Under the pieces are notes generated by a model, which did no database searches, was not told the DNA's origin, and was given only the letters and a program-made list of their open reading frames with translations. Shown here piece by piece: positions 19,292 through 28,449 of a DNA stretch of 64,000 nucleotides. The position numbers and the translations under genes were made by a program. Origin of the DNA: Mangrovibacterium lignilyticum (GTDB lineage: Bacteria > Bacteroidota > Bacteroidia > Bacteroidales > Prolixibacteraceae); the NCBI RefSeq assembly GCF_010882175.1, contig NZ_WKLH01000007.1:1-64000 (forward strand). The letters are read 5' to 3'. Positions within the stretch are counted from its first letter, which is position 1. Each line of letters begins with the position of its first letter.

Positions 19292-20896
19292 ATGAGAAAA
19301 TTCAAAATAATAATAGCACTACTTGTTACAGGGTTTTTATTTACCATGTGTAACGAGGATCTTTTAGATATTGAACAGCGGAGCGTCGCCAACTTAGACA
19401 GTTATTATGCAAATGCAACAGACGCCGATGCAGAATCTCTTATCGCATATGTTTATGCAGAAGTGTACAATGTAACAGGATATTTTTGGGTGAACTTACT
19501 AAACTCTTTGTCTGATGATTCACCAGCAACAGGGGGTCTTTATTCCAATATTAACGTTACCTCTTCTAATCACACAGGGAGTCAGTATTTCACGAATTTC
19601 TACAACATCAATTATCTCTGTAATCTGATAATTGAAAAGCTGGAACCTAATTCAGAAGTTAAGGAGCAGATTATTGGCGAAGCATACTTTTGGAGGGCCT
19701 ATGCTTATACAAATCTAATCAGGTTATGGGGGAATCCTCCACTCGTAGATCACGTTCTGGCAACAGAGGAATTAACACCAACAAACGGAACCACAGAAGA
19801 ACTTTGGGATTATGTAGAGACAAGCTTGCAAGAGGCAATTGCCAGACTTCCTGAAAAATCTGGATTAGGTGGTCAACAGGAAATTGGTGGTCGCGTCACC
19901 CTGCATTCCGCGTATGCCCTTCTTGGTAAAGCACAATTACTAAGGGGAGATTATGCAAGCGCAATAACAAGCCTGGAAAAAGTGATAAATTCAGGCAAGT
20001 ATGACCTGATTGATGATTTTACAGAACTATATCACATGCCAGCCGATTTTTGTGATGAGTATATGTGGGAATGGAATGTGAACGACAATTCAACCGCAAG
20101 CACCTATATGAATGAAGGAGACTTCAGGTTTATGAGATTTATCTGGAATACTGCTAATGTTACTGTTCCGGGAGGTATAACAGAGCAGGGGGTAAGCGGA
20201 GCAGATCTGAATAAGGACTTTTATGACTTTATGGTTGACCGGGGAGAGAAAGGAAAACCCCGTTACTATGGAACCATTTGGGATTACGAGGATATACTAC
20301 AACGATTTGTAGATCTTGGTTTAGCTACTGATACAGAAGAGGCAGTATCTGAATTTTGGAAAACGGATGCATCTATGATTAACTGTCAAGGGTATTTTAG
20401 AAGCAAAGTTCTTGCCTGGGCCGACGAAGTGGTGCCTGATTCAAGAGAAGCCGGACTACCTTATACCTATACAAACTGGCCGGGAATGAGATATGCAGAA
20501 GTACTTTTACTTTATTCCGAGGCATGTATACAATCAGGAACAAAAGTTTCGGAGGGACTGGTAGCATTAAATAAAGTTCGTGTTCGTGCCGGCCTTAGTG
20601 GCTTAGGGTCTTTCGATCTTCAGGATGTTAAGGATGAAAAAAGAGCGGAACTAGCCTTTGAAGGAGAACGCTATCTTGATCTTATTCGTTGGGGGGATGC
20701 ACCAACAGCTCTCGCAACCCGAGGTTTAACTACTTATACTTTTTACGGATATCTTTCGGGAACAACCGATTACGATGTTACTGAGGAAGCTTTTGCGGGA
20801 GCATCGGGTTTTCAATCGGGACGTGACGAACTTTTTCCTTACCCGTATTCAGAGACCCTTCTTAATCCTAACCTGATACAAAATAGTGGTTGGTAG
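19292..20896 (+). CDS. SusD-like surface glycan-binding lipoprotein (unit 1)
   Basis: The RagB/SusD partner that lids the SusC barrel and captures ligand. Lipobox Cys20 (LFTMC) is followed by NEDLLDIEQ. Helical TPR-like scaffold: IIGEAYFWRAYAYTNLIRLWGNPPLV (split over ~125-152) and ALLGKAQLLRGDY. The C-terminal RagB motif includes KRAELAFEGERYLDLIRWG at ~450-470. At 534 residues the length is normal. Translated right after SusC. Confidence 0.96.
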   Translation: MRKFKIIIALLVTGFLFTMCNEDLLDIEQRSVANLDSYYANATDADAESLIAYVYAEVYNVTGYFWVNLLNSLSDDSPATGGLYSNINVTSSNHTGSQYFTNFYNINYLCNLIIEKLEPNSEVKEQIIGEAYFWRAYAYTNLIRLWGNPPLVDHVLATEELTPTNGTTEELWDYVETSLQEAIARLPEKSGLGGQQEIGGRVTLHSAYALLGKAQLLRGDYASAITSLEKVINSGKYDLIDDFTELYHMPADFCDEYMWEWNVNDNSTASTYMNEGDFRFMRFIWNTANVTVPGGITEQGVSGADLNKDFYDFMVDRGEKGKPRYYGTIWDYEDILQRFVDLGLATDTEEAVSEFWKTDASMINCQGYFRSKVLAWADEVVPDSREAGLPYTYTNWPGMRYAEVLLLYSEACIQSGTKVSEGLVALNKVRVRAGLSGLGSFDLQDVKDEKRAELAFEGERYLDLIRWGDAPTALATRGLTTYTFYGYLSGTTDYDVTEEAFAGASGFQSGRDELFPYPYSETLLNPNLIQNSGW

Positions 20897-20958
20897 ATTA
20901 GGACCGTTGTTAAACAATTATAAGATGCTTTTATGATATATAGTTTTAACAAATCAAA

Positions 20959-22239
20959 ATGAATATAATGAAAGAACTTAAAATAATATTAACTGTTTTA
21001 GTAATCTTCTCATCAATCTGTGTTTTCACATCATGTAGTGACGATGATGAAGTAATTATTAAGGCTACCCTTGAATTAGAGAAATCAGAAACGACAGTTC
21101 CGTATACAGCCGGAAGCTTTACTGTTGGTGTTTCAGCAAATAACGAATATAGTGTTACAGTTGATGAGACAGGCACAGATTGGTTAACTTATGAAATAGT
21201 TGACAGCGGAGACTCCCTAAATGTTTCCTACATCCAAAATGATAGCACCCTTGTGAGAACAAGTCGTCTGATTGTAATAAATGATGATGTTATGAGATTT
21301 TTATACGTTGACCAGGAAGGTTTCCCATCATCGAGTATTACCACAGTTGATCTAAATTATACCGTAACGACAGGTGGAGGATATACTATCCTCAGTGTAC
21401 CGGACGAAGATTGTGACCAAATTCCTATTGGCTCAACAGTAGTTTTTGAATGCGGAGAATCAGGATCAATTTCATTCCTTGATGCAAGCTATACCGAATT
21501 TGCAGGAGGAATTCCAGTAAATGGAACATTTAGTTTCGTTTGGACGCAGGAAATTGCAAATATTACAGCAGGATCCGGAATAACGACAGGCATCCTTCGT
21601 GACGGATTCGAGGTTACCGGAGCGTATGCAATGTTTTCAAAAACCAGCCTTGAATATTCTATAAATGAGGGGGGGGGATATACTATCTTCTCTGTTAGCG
21701 CTGAAGAATGTGAGAAAATACCGATTGGTGCAACGCTTGATTTTTCATGTCCGAGTGACAATGGAACAATTTCGCTTCTCGATGCCACATACGCTGAATA
21801 TGCTGGTGGAAGCCCGGTTAATGGTAAATTCAGTTTTAGTTGGACAAATGGGATTGCTGCGACTACGGCAGAAAGTGGAATAACTACAGGAGTTCTTCGT
21901 GATGGATTTGATATTTCATCACTATTCTTTATCGATATGAATACTGATCTTGAATATTCAATAGTTGAAAGTGGTGGCTATACCATTTTTTCTGTATCGC
22001 TTGAAGAATGTGCTAAAATTCCTATTGGAGCAACGGTAGTTCTCGAATGTCCAAGTGATGCCGGTACTATTTCATTACTAGACGCAACGTATACCGAATA
22101 TGCAGGAGGAAGCCCAGTAAACGGAGAGTTTAGCTTTGTTTGGACAAAAGAAATAGCTGCTATAACTGCTACTTCTGGAATCACTACAGGAATACTTCGT
22201 GATGGTTTTGATGTAAGCAGCATGCGTTGCCACAATTAA
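20959..22239 (+). CDS. Surface lipoprotein: BACON-like domain plus three 100-residue tandem repeats
   Basis: Probably a surface glycan-binding protein in the SusE position. Lipobox Cys26 (VFTSC) is followed by SDDDE, an acidic stretch resembling the Bacteroidota lipoprotein export signal. Residues ~36-120 look like a BACON domain (SVTVDETGTDWLTYE, ending FLYVDQEG). Three near-identical repeats then occupy 131-220, 231-320 and 331-420, an exact 100-residue period. Each has GGYTI, IPIGAT, DATYxEYAGGSPVNG, FSFxW and GILRDGF motifs and two Cys 13 residues apart (152/165, 251/264, 351/364), possible disulfides. I do not recognise the repeat family. A glycan-binding role is inferred from position only. 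Confidence 0.85.
   Translation: MNIMKELKIILTVLVIFSSICVFTSCSDDDEVIIKATLELEKSETTVPYTAGSFTVGVSANNEYSVTVDETGTDWLTYEIVDSGDSLNVSYIQNDSTLVRTSRLIVINDDVMRFLYVDQEGFPSSSITTVDLNYTVTTGGGYTILSVPDEDCDQIPIGSTVVFECGESGSISFLDASYTEFAGGIPVNGTFSFVWTQEIANITAGSGITTGILRDGFEVTGAYAMFSKTSLEYSINEGGGYTIFSVSAEECEKIPIGATLDFSCPSDNGTISLLDATYAEYAGGSPVNGKFSFSWTNGIAATTAESGITTGVLRDGFDISSLFFIDMNTDLEYSIVESGGYTIFSVSLEECAKIPIGATVVLECPSDAGTISLLDATYTEYAGGSPVNGEFSFVWTKEIAAITATSGITTGILRDGFDVSSMRCHN
21349..22218 (+). repeat. Three in-frame 300-bp tandem repeats inside the surface lipoprotein gene
   Basis: Units at 21349-21618, 21649-21918 and 21949-22218 encode homologous 90-residue domains joined by 10-residue linkers. The second and third are closest. 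The first has diverged most (GESGSISF in place of PSDNGTISL). DNA similarity is visible throughout, including a shared 3' end reading ATAAC/TAC...CTTCGTGATGG. Confidence 0.9.
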
Positions 22240-22251
22240 TTGTGATAAATA

Positions 22252-22275
22252 AGAGGTGGTTGAATGGCCACCTCT
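22252..22275 (+). terminator. Hairpin between the surface lipoprotein gene and the GH3 gene
   Basis: AGAGGTGG and CCACCTCT pair perfectly around 8 bases, without a clear T run. A perfect 14-base palindrome, CACAATTAATTGTG, overlaps the stop codon just upstream (22231-22244). Possibly a partial terminator or processing site that sets import proteins above enzymes. Confidence 0.55.
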
Positions 22276-22424
22276 ATTCAGAATTACTGTTAAGTTCTAA
22301 GAATTATAAAAGTCAAAATTTGACAATTCAATAACGAATTTTGTCAACGGCCCAGATCCAATCGATTTTGCTCCATTATCCTCAGCCTAGGGCTTGTCGT
22401 GGGCTGTTTAATCTTACTACAGAA

Positions 22425-24779
22425 ATGAAACAATTTAAATTCATATTAGTCATTCTTTGTCTACTTTCAGGTAACCTGATACCGTTTGAAAACGTGTACG
22501 GACAAGCTATATCCAATCTTCCTCAGTTGGGAAAATCACCAATTGAGGAAGTAATTGCTGCCATGACGCTCGAGGAGAAAGCAGCGCTCGTGGTAGGCAC
22601 CGGGTTAAAAATGGGTGAGAAAGAAAATAGTATGGGATTTCAGATTCCGAATCAACCAATACCCGGAAGTTTGGCCGATCAAACTAAAGTATATGTTTCG
22701 GGGGCAGTTGGCAGAACATTAGAAATTCCCCGTCTGGGAGTGACAACAATTGAAATGGTTGATGGTCCTGCCGGTCCTAGTTTTGGATCGCGAACAACAG
22801 CTTATCCTATCGCTACTAATCTGTCCTCGACATGGGATGTTGATCTTGTTTATGAGATAGGAAAATGTATGGGGAATGAAGTCTTGGAATACGGACTTGA
22901 TTTATTGCTGACCCCAGGTATGAATATCCATCGGAATCCGCTGGGGGGGCGAAATTTTGAGTATTATTCTGAAGATCCGTTACTCTCCGGGAAAATGGGA
23001 GCAGCTATGGTAAACGGAATCCAATCGCAAGGTGTTGGGACTTCGGTGAAGCACTTTGTGGCAAACAATCAGGAAACTAACCGGATAGCTGTAGATGCCA
23101 GAATTAGTGAACGGGCTCTCCGCGAAATTTACTTGAAAGGCTTCAAGATTGCTCTAAAAGAATCCGATCCCTGGACTTTGATGGCTTCCTATAACTCCGT
23201 AAACGGAGCAACAGCAACAGAAAATTATGACTTGCTGACTACTATTGCTAGAAACGATTGGGGATATGAGGGAATAATCATGTCGGATTGGGACACTGGC
23301 AAAGATCCTGTGGTACAAATGAAGGCCGGTTTGAACCTGATAATGCCTGGACCATATCAGGATACGTTGATCATTCAAGCAGTTAAAAGTGGAAAACTGA
23401 AAGAAGAAGTGTTGGATCAAAACATCGCATGGATTTTGAAAAACACAATGAGATCACCAAAATTCAAACATTACCAATATTCCAATAAACCTGATCTGGA
23501 GAATAATGCTCAAATGGCACGTAAAGCGGGAGCCAATGGAATGGTTTTATTAAAAAATGAAGTCAACGCCCTTCCTTTAAAAGATAAGAATCAAAAGATA
23601 GCCTTGTTTGGAAACGGATCGTATGTAACCAATGTCGGAGGTTCAGGCAGTGGTTTTGTAATGCGTGCAGGTCCAACGGTAAATATTATCGATGGCCTGA
23701 AAAGTAGCGGTTATTCTATAGAGGATGTGTCCAAACAGGTTTATAGCAACTATATAAAAGAGAACACGCCCAAGCAAAACATGATGGATGCTATACGAGG
23801 TAGGATCAAGAGGGCTACTGAGATGCCTGTCAATCCGGAATTTGCAGATGAGGTTTCAGATAACGCAGACGTCGCAATAATAACCATTCGTCGTAATTCT
23901 GGGGAAACGGAAGATAGAAATATTGATGGAGATTTTAATCTGACTGAAACTGAAATAGGTAATATTGAAACCATAACAAAAGCTTTCCACTCAAAAGGTA
24001 AAAAAGTGGTCGTCGTATTGAATGTCGGCGGAGTGATTGAAACAGCAAGTTGGAAAGACATGCCGGATGCAATTTTAATAGCCTGGCAACCCGGACAGGA
24101 AGCAGGAAATGCCGTAGCAGATATATTAAGTGGAAAAATTAATCCATCGGGAAGACTTCCCGCTACATTCCCTGTAAAATATGAAGATGTTCCTTCAGTA
24201 AGAAATTTTCCGGGAACGCCAGCCGATAAGCCTGAAGACGTTGTTTACGAAGAAGGTATTTATGTCGGCTATCGATACCACAACACGTTTGATGTTGAAA
24301 CATCTTATCCCTTTGGTTATGGCCTAAGTTATACCGAGTTTGGCTACAGCGATTTAAAACTGAGCTCCCCAAAATTTAAAAATCAAATTGAAGCCAGTAT
24401 TAAAGTAACCAACAACGGGAAGGTAGCTGGTCAAGAGGTTGTTCAGCTGTATATTAGTGCCCCCGAAAATAAACTCGATAAGCCGGCTGAAGAGTTAAAA
24501 GGTTTCACAAAAACCAAATTGTTACAACCTGGCGAATCTCAAACTATATCCTTCAAAATCGATGGATATGAACTTGCGTCTTTTTATTCTGAGAGGTCTG
24601 CATGGATAGCAGATGCAGGTGAGTATACTGTGAAAATCGCTGCTTCATGCGAGGATATAAGACTTTCACAAAAATTCAATCTGGAAAATGATATTCTGAT
24701 TGAGGTCGTGAGCAAGGCACTCTTGCCGAAATTTGAAATTAACGAAATGAAGAACGAACTGAATAAATCTGAAAAATGA
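22425..24779 (+). CDS. GH3 family beta-glycosidase (second of the paralogous pair)
   Basis: An exo-acting retaining glycosidase exported by a signal peptide (MKQFKFILVILCLLSG... ending VYGQ). I chose ATG 22425 because the upstream in-frame TTG (22341) adds 28 residues with no signal character. TIM barrel with GRNFEYYSEDP, KHFVANNQE and nucleophile Asp288 (IMSDWDT). The alpha/beta sandwich contains TIRRNSGETEDR, and the FnIII-like domain contains GQEVVQLY. It resembles the GH3 at 10125-12575 along its whole length but is soluble rather than a lipoprotein. Its end overlaps the next gene by four bases, so the two are translationally coupled. Confidence 0.93.
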   Translation: MKQFKFILVILCLLSGNLIPFENVYGQAISNLPQLGKSPIEEVIAAMTLEEKAALVVGTGLKMGEKENSMGFQIPNQPIPGSLADQTKVYVSGAVGRTLEIPRLGVTTIEMVDGPAGPSFGSRTTAYPIATNLSSTWDVDLVYEIGKCMGNEVLEYGLDLLLTPGMNIHRNPLGGRNFEYYSEDPLLSGKMGAAMVNGIQSQGVGTSVKHFVANNQETNRIAVDARISERALREIYLKGFKIALKESDPWTLMASYNSVNGATATENYDLLTTIARNDWGYEGIIMSDWDTGKDPVVQMKAGLNLIMPGPYQDTLIIQAVKSGKLKEEVLDQNIAWILKNTMRSPKFKHYQYSNKPDLENNAQMARKAGANGMVLLKNEVNALPLKDKNQKIALFGNGSYVTNVGGSGSGFVMRAGPTVNIIDGLKSSGYSIEDVSKQVYSNYIKENTPKQNMMDAIRGRIKRATEMPVNPEFADEVSDNADVAIITIRRNSGETEDRNIDGDFNLTETEIGNIETITKAFHSKGKKVVVVLNVGGVIETASWKDMPDAILIAWQPGQEAGNAVADILSGKINPSGRLPATFPVKYEDVPSVRNFPGTPADKPEDVVYEEGIYVGYRYHNTFDVETSYPFGYGLSYTEFGYSDLKLSSPKFKNQIEASIKVTNNGKVAGQEVVQLYISAPENKLDKPAEELKGFTKTKLLQPGESQTISFKIDGYELASFYSERSAWIADAGEYTVKIAASCEDIRLSQKFNLENDILIEVVSKALLPKFEINEMKNELNKSEK

Positions 24780-26344
24780 AAAATCTAAAAATATTTATAT
24801 TTCTTCTGTCCATATTGGCCTTTTCAAACTGTACAAATGCTCAACAAAATAAGCAAGACAGAAAACAAATACAGCCTGCTATATCCGAAGATGTTAAACA
24901 GTATTTGAAAGAGCAGGGAATCGATATAAATGCACCCATTGAACCGATGCTTGCAGCCAGTGAGACAAAGGCGATTGTGCATGTAAATTGTGCCATATCC
25001 AAAGGCGAGTTTTTGCATGCTGAAAGATATAATAACTTTGAGAGTAGCGGTGAGTTTGTGGAGCAGAGGGACTCAGATGTCGACTTTTACAATCAAAGTG
25101 GATTACATGGAAAAATTTATCGTGTTTGGTTTATTGGGAACAAATATTTCGATGATGCGACCGGCAAAGTTGATATTAGTGAAATGTCGGACTATTTATC
25201 AGATGCCTGCAGAATCTCGGATAACGTGATGGTCAATTGCAGTCACCTTGGAGTCGTGCGTGGATGGAATGTTAGTGATGATGAAAAGATTGAACGTCTG
25301 GCTCAAATTCTGAAGGAATTAAAAACGAACTTCCCTAAGATAAAATATATTGAAGCTACTAATGAACCCGATTATGCCAACGAGGGAGTGACCCCCGAAA
25401 ACTATTACCAGTATTATAAAATCTATTATAAGGCCGTAAATAAAGTTAATGCAGACTTGAATCCTGAAAGCCCATTGCTGGTTGGAGGACCCGCAATTTC
25501 ACAATTTTCGCTTACATGGTTGCAACCGTTCCTGGATGCCTATGTTGAAGATTCATCGCCCGATAAGCGGATCGATTTTATATCTTTTCATGGGTATTAC
25601 ACAAAACCGGATTCTGCGTATATCCTGTTTAAAGACAATCCGTCACTTGTAAAGGATCAACGCGTAATCTTGAATCAAGAACTTGCAAGCAGAAATATGA
25701 AAGTTGATGTTCCCGTGTTTATTACGGAAATGGGGATGTACCCGGGGCCAGCTTTTGATGATTTTACTTCTATGAAAAATGACCACCTCCGTCAGGCTGC
25801 GGGAATGGCATCAATTTTATATTGGTATATGGAAAGTAAAAATACATACCCTTTCAATTGGGTAATGCGCCACCGCAGTGAAGGCAGAAAGGACCAGTTG
25901 GTAACAAGGACTGATTTGGGGCTGCCGTTTGTCCAAACTGAAAAATTCACACCTTATGGCAATATGATGCTGATGCTTTCTAAGATGAAAGAAACAAGGG
26001 TAACGGCGGAGCCCTCCACTAAGCCTATAGAAGGGAAAGGACTGTATTCGCTTGCAGCTGCTGATTCCTCAGGTGTATCCGTGATGGTCTGGAACTATCA
26101 AGGTAAACAGACGGAAGGATTTAAAGCAGAATTGAATATTGCGAATTTGCCCGATTCATTAAGAGGTAAAAAATTAACAGCTAGGATCTATCGCATCGAC
26201 CGAAATACGAGCAATTACCATGCAGATCCGGATGACTGCAATCTTCAATTGGTTGAAGAGAAATATCTCGATGGAAGTGAAGATCTTAGCACTCCTTTAG
26301 ATTTGGACCCCAATACATTACAGCTTATCGTGCTCGAGGAGTAG
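24776..26344 (+). CDS. Clan GH-A glycoside hydrolase, GH39-like (beta-xylosidase type)
   Basis: A TIM-barrel retaining glycosidase. The N-terminal signal has a possible lipobox Cys19 (AFSNC). The acid/base is Glu197 in EATNEPDYAN, and the nucleophile is Glu318 in FITEMGMYP. The 121-residue spacing fits clan GH-A. YWYMESK, and FNWVMRHRSEG near 365-375, line the pocket. A C-terminal beta-sandwich (~410-522) resembles that of GH39 and GH51. GH39 is the best match I can give; another GH-A family is possible. ATGA overlap with the preceding GH3 suggests the two act on the same product. A long hairpin follows. Confidence 0.8.
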   Translation: MKNLKIFIFLLSILAFSNCTNAQQNKQDRKQIQPAISEDVKQYLKEQGIDINAPIEPMLAASETKAIVHVNCAISKGEFLHAERYNNFESSGEFVEQRDSDVDFYNQSGLHGKIYRVWFIGNKYFDDATGKVDISEMSDYLSDACRISDNVMVNCSHLGVVRGWNVSDDEKIERLAQILKELKTNFPKIKYIEATNEPDYANEGVTPENYYQYYKIYYKAVNKVNADLNPESPLLVGGPAISQFSLTWLQPFLDAYVEDSSPDKRIDFISFHGYYTKPDSAYILFKDNPSLVKDQRVILNQELASRNMKVDVPVFITEMGMYPGPAFDDFTSMKNDHLRQAAGMASILYWYMESKNTYPFNWVMRHRSEGRKDQLVTRTDLGLPFVQTEKFTPYGNMMLMLSKMKETRVTAEPSTKPIEGKGLYSLAAADSSGVSVMVWNYQGKQTEGFKAELNIANLPDSLRGKKLTARIYRIDRNTSNYHADPDDCNLQLVEEKYLDGSEDLSTPLDLDPNTLQLIVLEE

Positions 26345-26368
26345 CATTGTTTGCCTACTTTGAATATG

Positions 26369-26416
26369 AGTCGCCACTTAATTCATTCGGGTTAACCGAG
26401 TGAGTTAGTGGCGACT
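26369..26416. terminator. 48-base near-perfect hairpin
   Basis: AGTCGCCACTTA at the left pairs with TTAGTGGCGACT at the right, and the inner TCATTCGG/CCGAGTGA continues the stem with wobble pairs, leaving a ~4-5 base loop. There is no T run on the plus strand (TGCTTATC follows). It ends the GH3/GH39 transcript or protects its 3' end. Confidence 0.7.
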
Positions 26417-26456
26417 TGCTTATCGGTGCAGAACTGAGGTCTTGAATGATGATTAT

Positions 26457-26473
26457 TGTTTGGTATACAAACA
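26457..26473. promoter_or_regulatory. Palindromic operator candidate before the second ECF gene
   Basis: TGTTTGGTATACAAACA is an inverted repeat with 6-base arms (TGTTTG/CAAACA) and 5-base centre GTATA, ~50 bases before the sigma ATG. It may be a repressor site or part of the promoter. Confidence 0.4.
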
Positions 26474-26525
26474 TTCTTTTGTACTTTAGTCATTGCTAGT
26501 GAGTCGCATTTATGGTATTTAAAAC

Positions 26526-27116
26526 ATGAAAGATAATAAAACAGGCATTGACGAATCTGTGGTAAAAAGGTTTACCCTCGGAGATATGCAGGCATTTGAT
26601 GAAATCTATTCATTGTTTAATTACAAGTTGCAGAAATTTATTTTTTCTCTTGTCAAGAACACAACTGATACAGAAGATCTTGTCCATGAGGTTTTTGTGA
26701 AGGTATGGGAAAACAGAGAGAAGCTAAAAGCGCATTCTGCATTCAACTCCTATTTATTTACGATCGGCTACAATACAACAATCAGCTTCCTAAGAAGAAG
26801 GGTGCACGACACACGTTACGTTGAATATGTAAAGTCTGTTCAGGTAGAGACAGATGATGTTGATCTGGTGGAGCAATTAGATACCGAGGAGATGAAGGAA
26901 ATGCTGAATAATCTAATTGAGAAAATGCCGAAAAGACAAAGAGAGGTGTTTAAAATGAAACATTTTAAAAATTCCTCTTATAAGGAGATTGCCGAAGCCC
27001 TTAACATCTCAGTCAACACTGTGGAAAACCATATTGTCAAGGCCCATCGATTTTTGAAGGAACATCTCGGAAAGTCATATTTAGCGATGCTCTTTTTTAT
27101 TGATCTTTTTTTGTAA
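26526..27116 (+). CDS. ECF sigma factor (unit 2)
   Basis: A second FecI-like sigma factor. Region 2 at ~22-90 includes DLVHEVFVKVWENREKL. Region 4 at ~125-182 has the HTH SYKEIAEALNISVNTVENH. The C-terminus carries a hydrophobic tail (YLAMLFFIDLFL) absent from the unit 1 sigma factor, a feature seen in other Bacteroidota ECF factors. FecR begins 129 bases downstream. Expected to drive the second SusC/SusD unit. Confidence 0.95.
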   Translation: MKDNKTGIDESVVKRFTLGDMQAFDEIYSLFNYKLQKFIFSLVKNTTDTEDLVHEVFVKVWENREKLKAHSAFNSYLFTIGYNTTISFLRRRVHDTRYVEYVKSVQVETDDVDLVEQLDTEEMKEMLNNLIEKMPKRQREVFKMKHFKNSSYKEIAEALNISVNTVENHIVKAHRFLKEHLGKSYLAMLFFIDLFL

Positions 27117-27245
27117 AAAAATCATAGGGAGAATAGTGGTTTTTATTTTTTGAACGTCTAACCATTAGTTGACCGCAGAAAATATCAATCAAATTTCTGT
27201 TTAGTCAGCTGATTTTAATAGTTTTATTAAGATCTATTGAAATAA

Positions 27246-28325
27246 ATGGCTATGACAAAATATCTTCTAAATAAATTTCATTCAAATAAATGCACCGCGG
27301 CCGAAGTTGATGACTTCTATGCTGGGATATCACACGGGAAAATTGACATCAATTTGTTCCAAAGTTACTGGGATGAAATAGGTGTTGAAGAGAATCCCGA
27401 TCGCGAGCTGGCTCAGGCTCGGTTGGATAAAGTTCATCATACCATAAATCTAAATCAATCGAAGAGGATTGGAGAAAAACAGCATAATCTTTCTGGTAAG
27501 ACAGTCCGAATCGTAAGATTATTATCAAGAGTAGCAGCAGTTTTAATGCTCCCGGTTTTAACATTATACATTTATATACAATTTTTTCAATCTGACCGCT
27601 TCGATTATTTAAGTGACTCCTCTAAGTATGAAGTAGTAGCTCCTCCAAATTCGAGAACACAGTTTGAGCTAGCTGACGGGACAGTGGTTTGGCTGAATCA
27701 AGGGAGTAAACTGATCTATCCTCATCATTTTTACGGTAGTACGAGATCTGTTCAGTTAGATGGAGAGGCTTATTTCGAAGTTGCGACAAATAAAGAGATT
27801 CCTTTCGTCGTTTATTCAGGAAATTTAGCGGTTAAGGCCGTTGGAACTGCCTTTAACGTGAAGTCATTTAGTGAAGACGTCAAATTTGAAACTTCGCTGG
27901 AGTCGGGGAGAGTGATTATTCTGAATGGCCCCAGGGATAATGCCGGAGAGGTGTGTGAAATGAAACCCGGTGAGCGTTTTGTGTTTGATGAGAATACAAA
28001 TAAGTATACGCTGAAGCAGGAAGATTTAACAGCTTATGTCTCATGGAAAGAAGGGAAATTAGTGTTCCGGGAGAATCCAATGAATGAAGTGGTTGAACGT
28101 TTATCTCGATGGTATAATGTCGAAATAGAATTAGAAGATCCAGGATTAGAGTACCTTACTTTTACGGCAACTTTTGTTGACGAACCTCTGGAACAGGTTT
28201 TAGAAATGATGGAAAGCATCGCTCCAATTACATACACAATAACTGCCCGAAATAAAAAGCGGGACGGAACATTCACCGAAAAGAAAATTTTAATTCGTAA
28301 AAAAGGAGGTAATGAAATAAACTAA
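27246..28325 (+). CDS. FecR-type anti-sigma factor (unit 2)
   Basis: Cytoplasmic N-terminus, membrane span at ~92-113 (VAAVLMLPVLTLYIYI), periplasmic FecR domain at ~130-230 (TQFELADGTVVWLNQGSKL, AVGTAFNVKSF), and a C-terminal DUF4974-like segment at ~275-345 (NPMNEVVERLSRWYNV). Same architecture as the unit 1 FecR, with a longer basic tail. Expected to hold the adjacent ECF factor until the STN-SusC signals. Confidence 0.94.
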   Translation: MAMTKYLLNKFHSNKCTAAEVDDFYAGISHGKIDINLFQSYWDEIGVEENPDRELAQARLDKVHHTINLNQSKRIGEKQHNLSGKTVRIVRLLSRVAAVLMLPVLTLYIYIQFFQSDRFDYLSDSSKYEVVAPPNSRTQFELADGTVVWLNQGSKLIYPHHFYGSTRSVQLDGEAYFEVATNKEIPFVVYSGNLAVKAVGTAFNVKSFSEDVKFETSLESGRVIILNGPRDNAGEVCEMKPGERFVFDENTNKYTLKQEDLTAYVSWKEGKLVFRENPMNEVVERLSRWYNVEIELEDPGLEYLTFTATFVDEPLEQVLEMMESIAPITYTITARNKKRDGTFTEKKILIRKKGGNEIN

Positions 28326-28362
28326 ATAATGCATGGAACGTAATCGCTGTTGAACTTAAAAA

Positions 28363-28389
28363 GCAGAGTAATGCGCCACATCACTCTGC
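28363..28389 (+). terminator. Hairpin in the FecR-SusC spacer
   Basis: GCAGAGT/ACTCTGC form a perfect 7-bp stem, with TGAGTTTTAA downstream. It may end the sigma/FecR transcript so that SusC starts from its own sigma-dependent promoter, or it may sit in the SusC leader. A second short stem (AACTC/GAGTT) lies near 28405-28423. Confidence 0.45.
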
Positions 28390-28449
28390 CTGAGTTTTAA
28401 AAAACAACTCTCTGTAGGAGTTATTTCAAACTAAAAACTAAACAAAAGT

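Noticed and set aside
22341-22424. Upstream TTG start extending the second GH3 by 28 residues
   Set aside because: The extension has no signal-peptide character; ATG 22425 gives a clean one.
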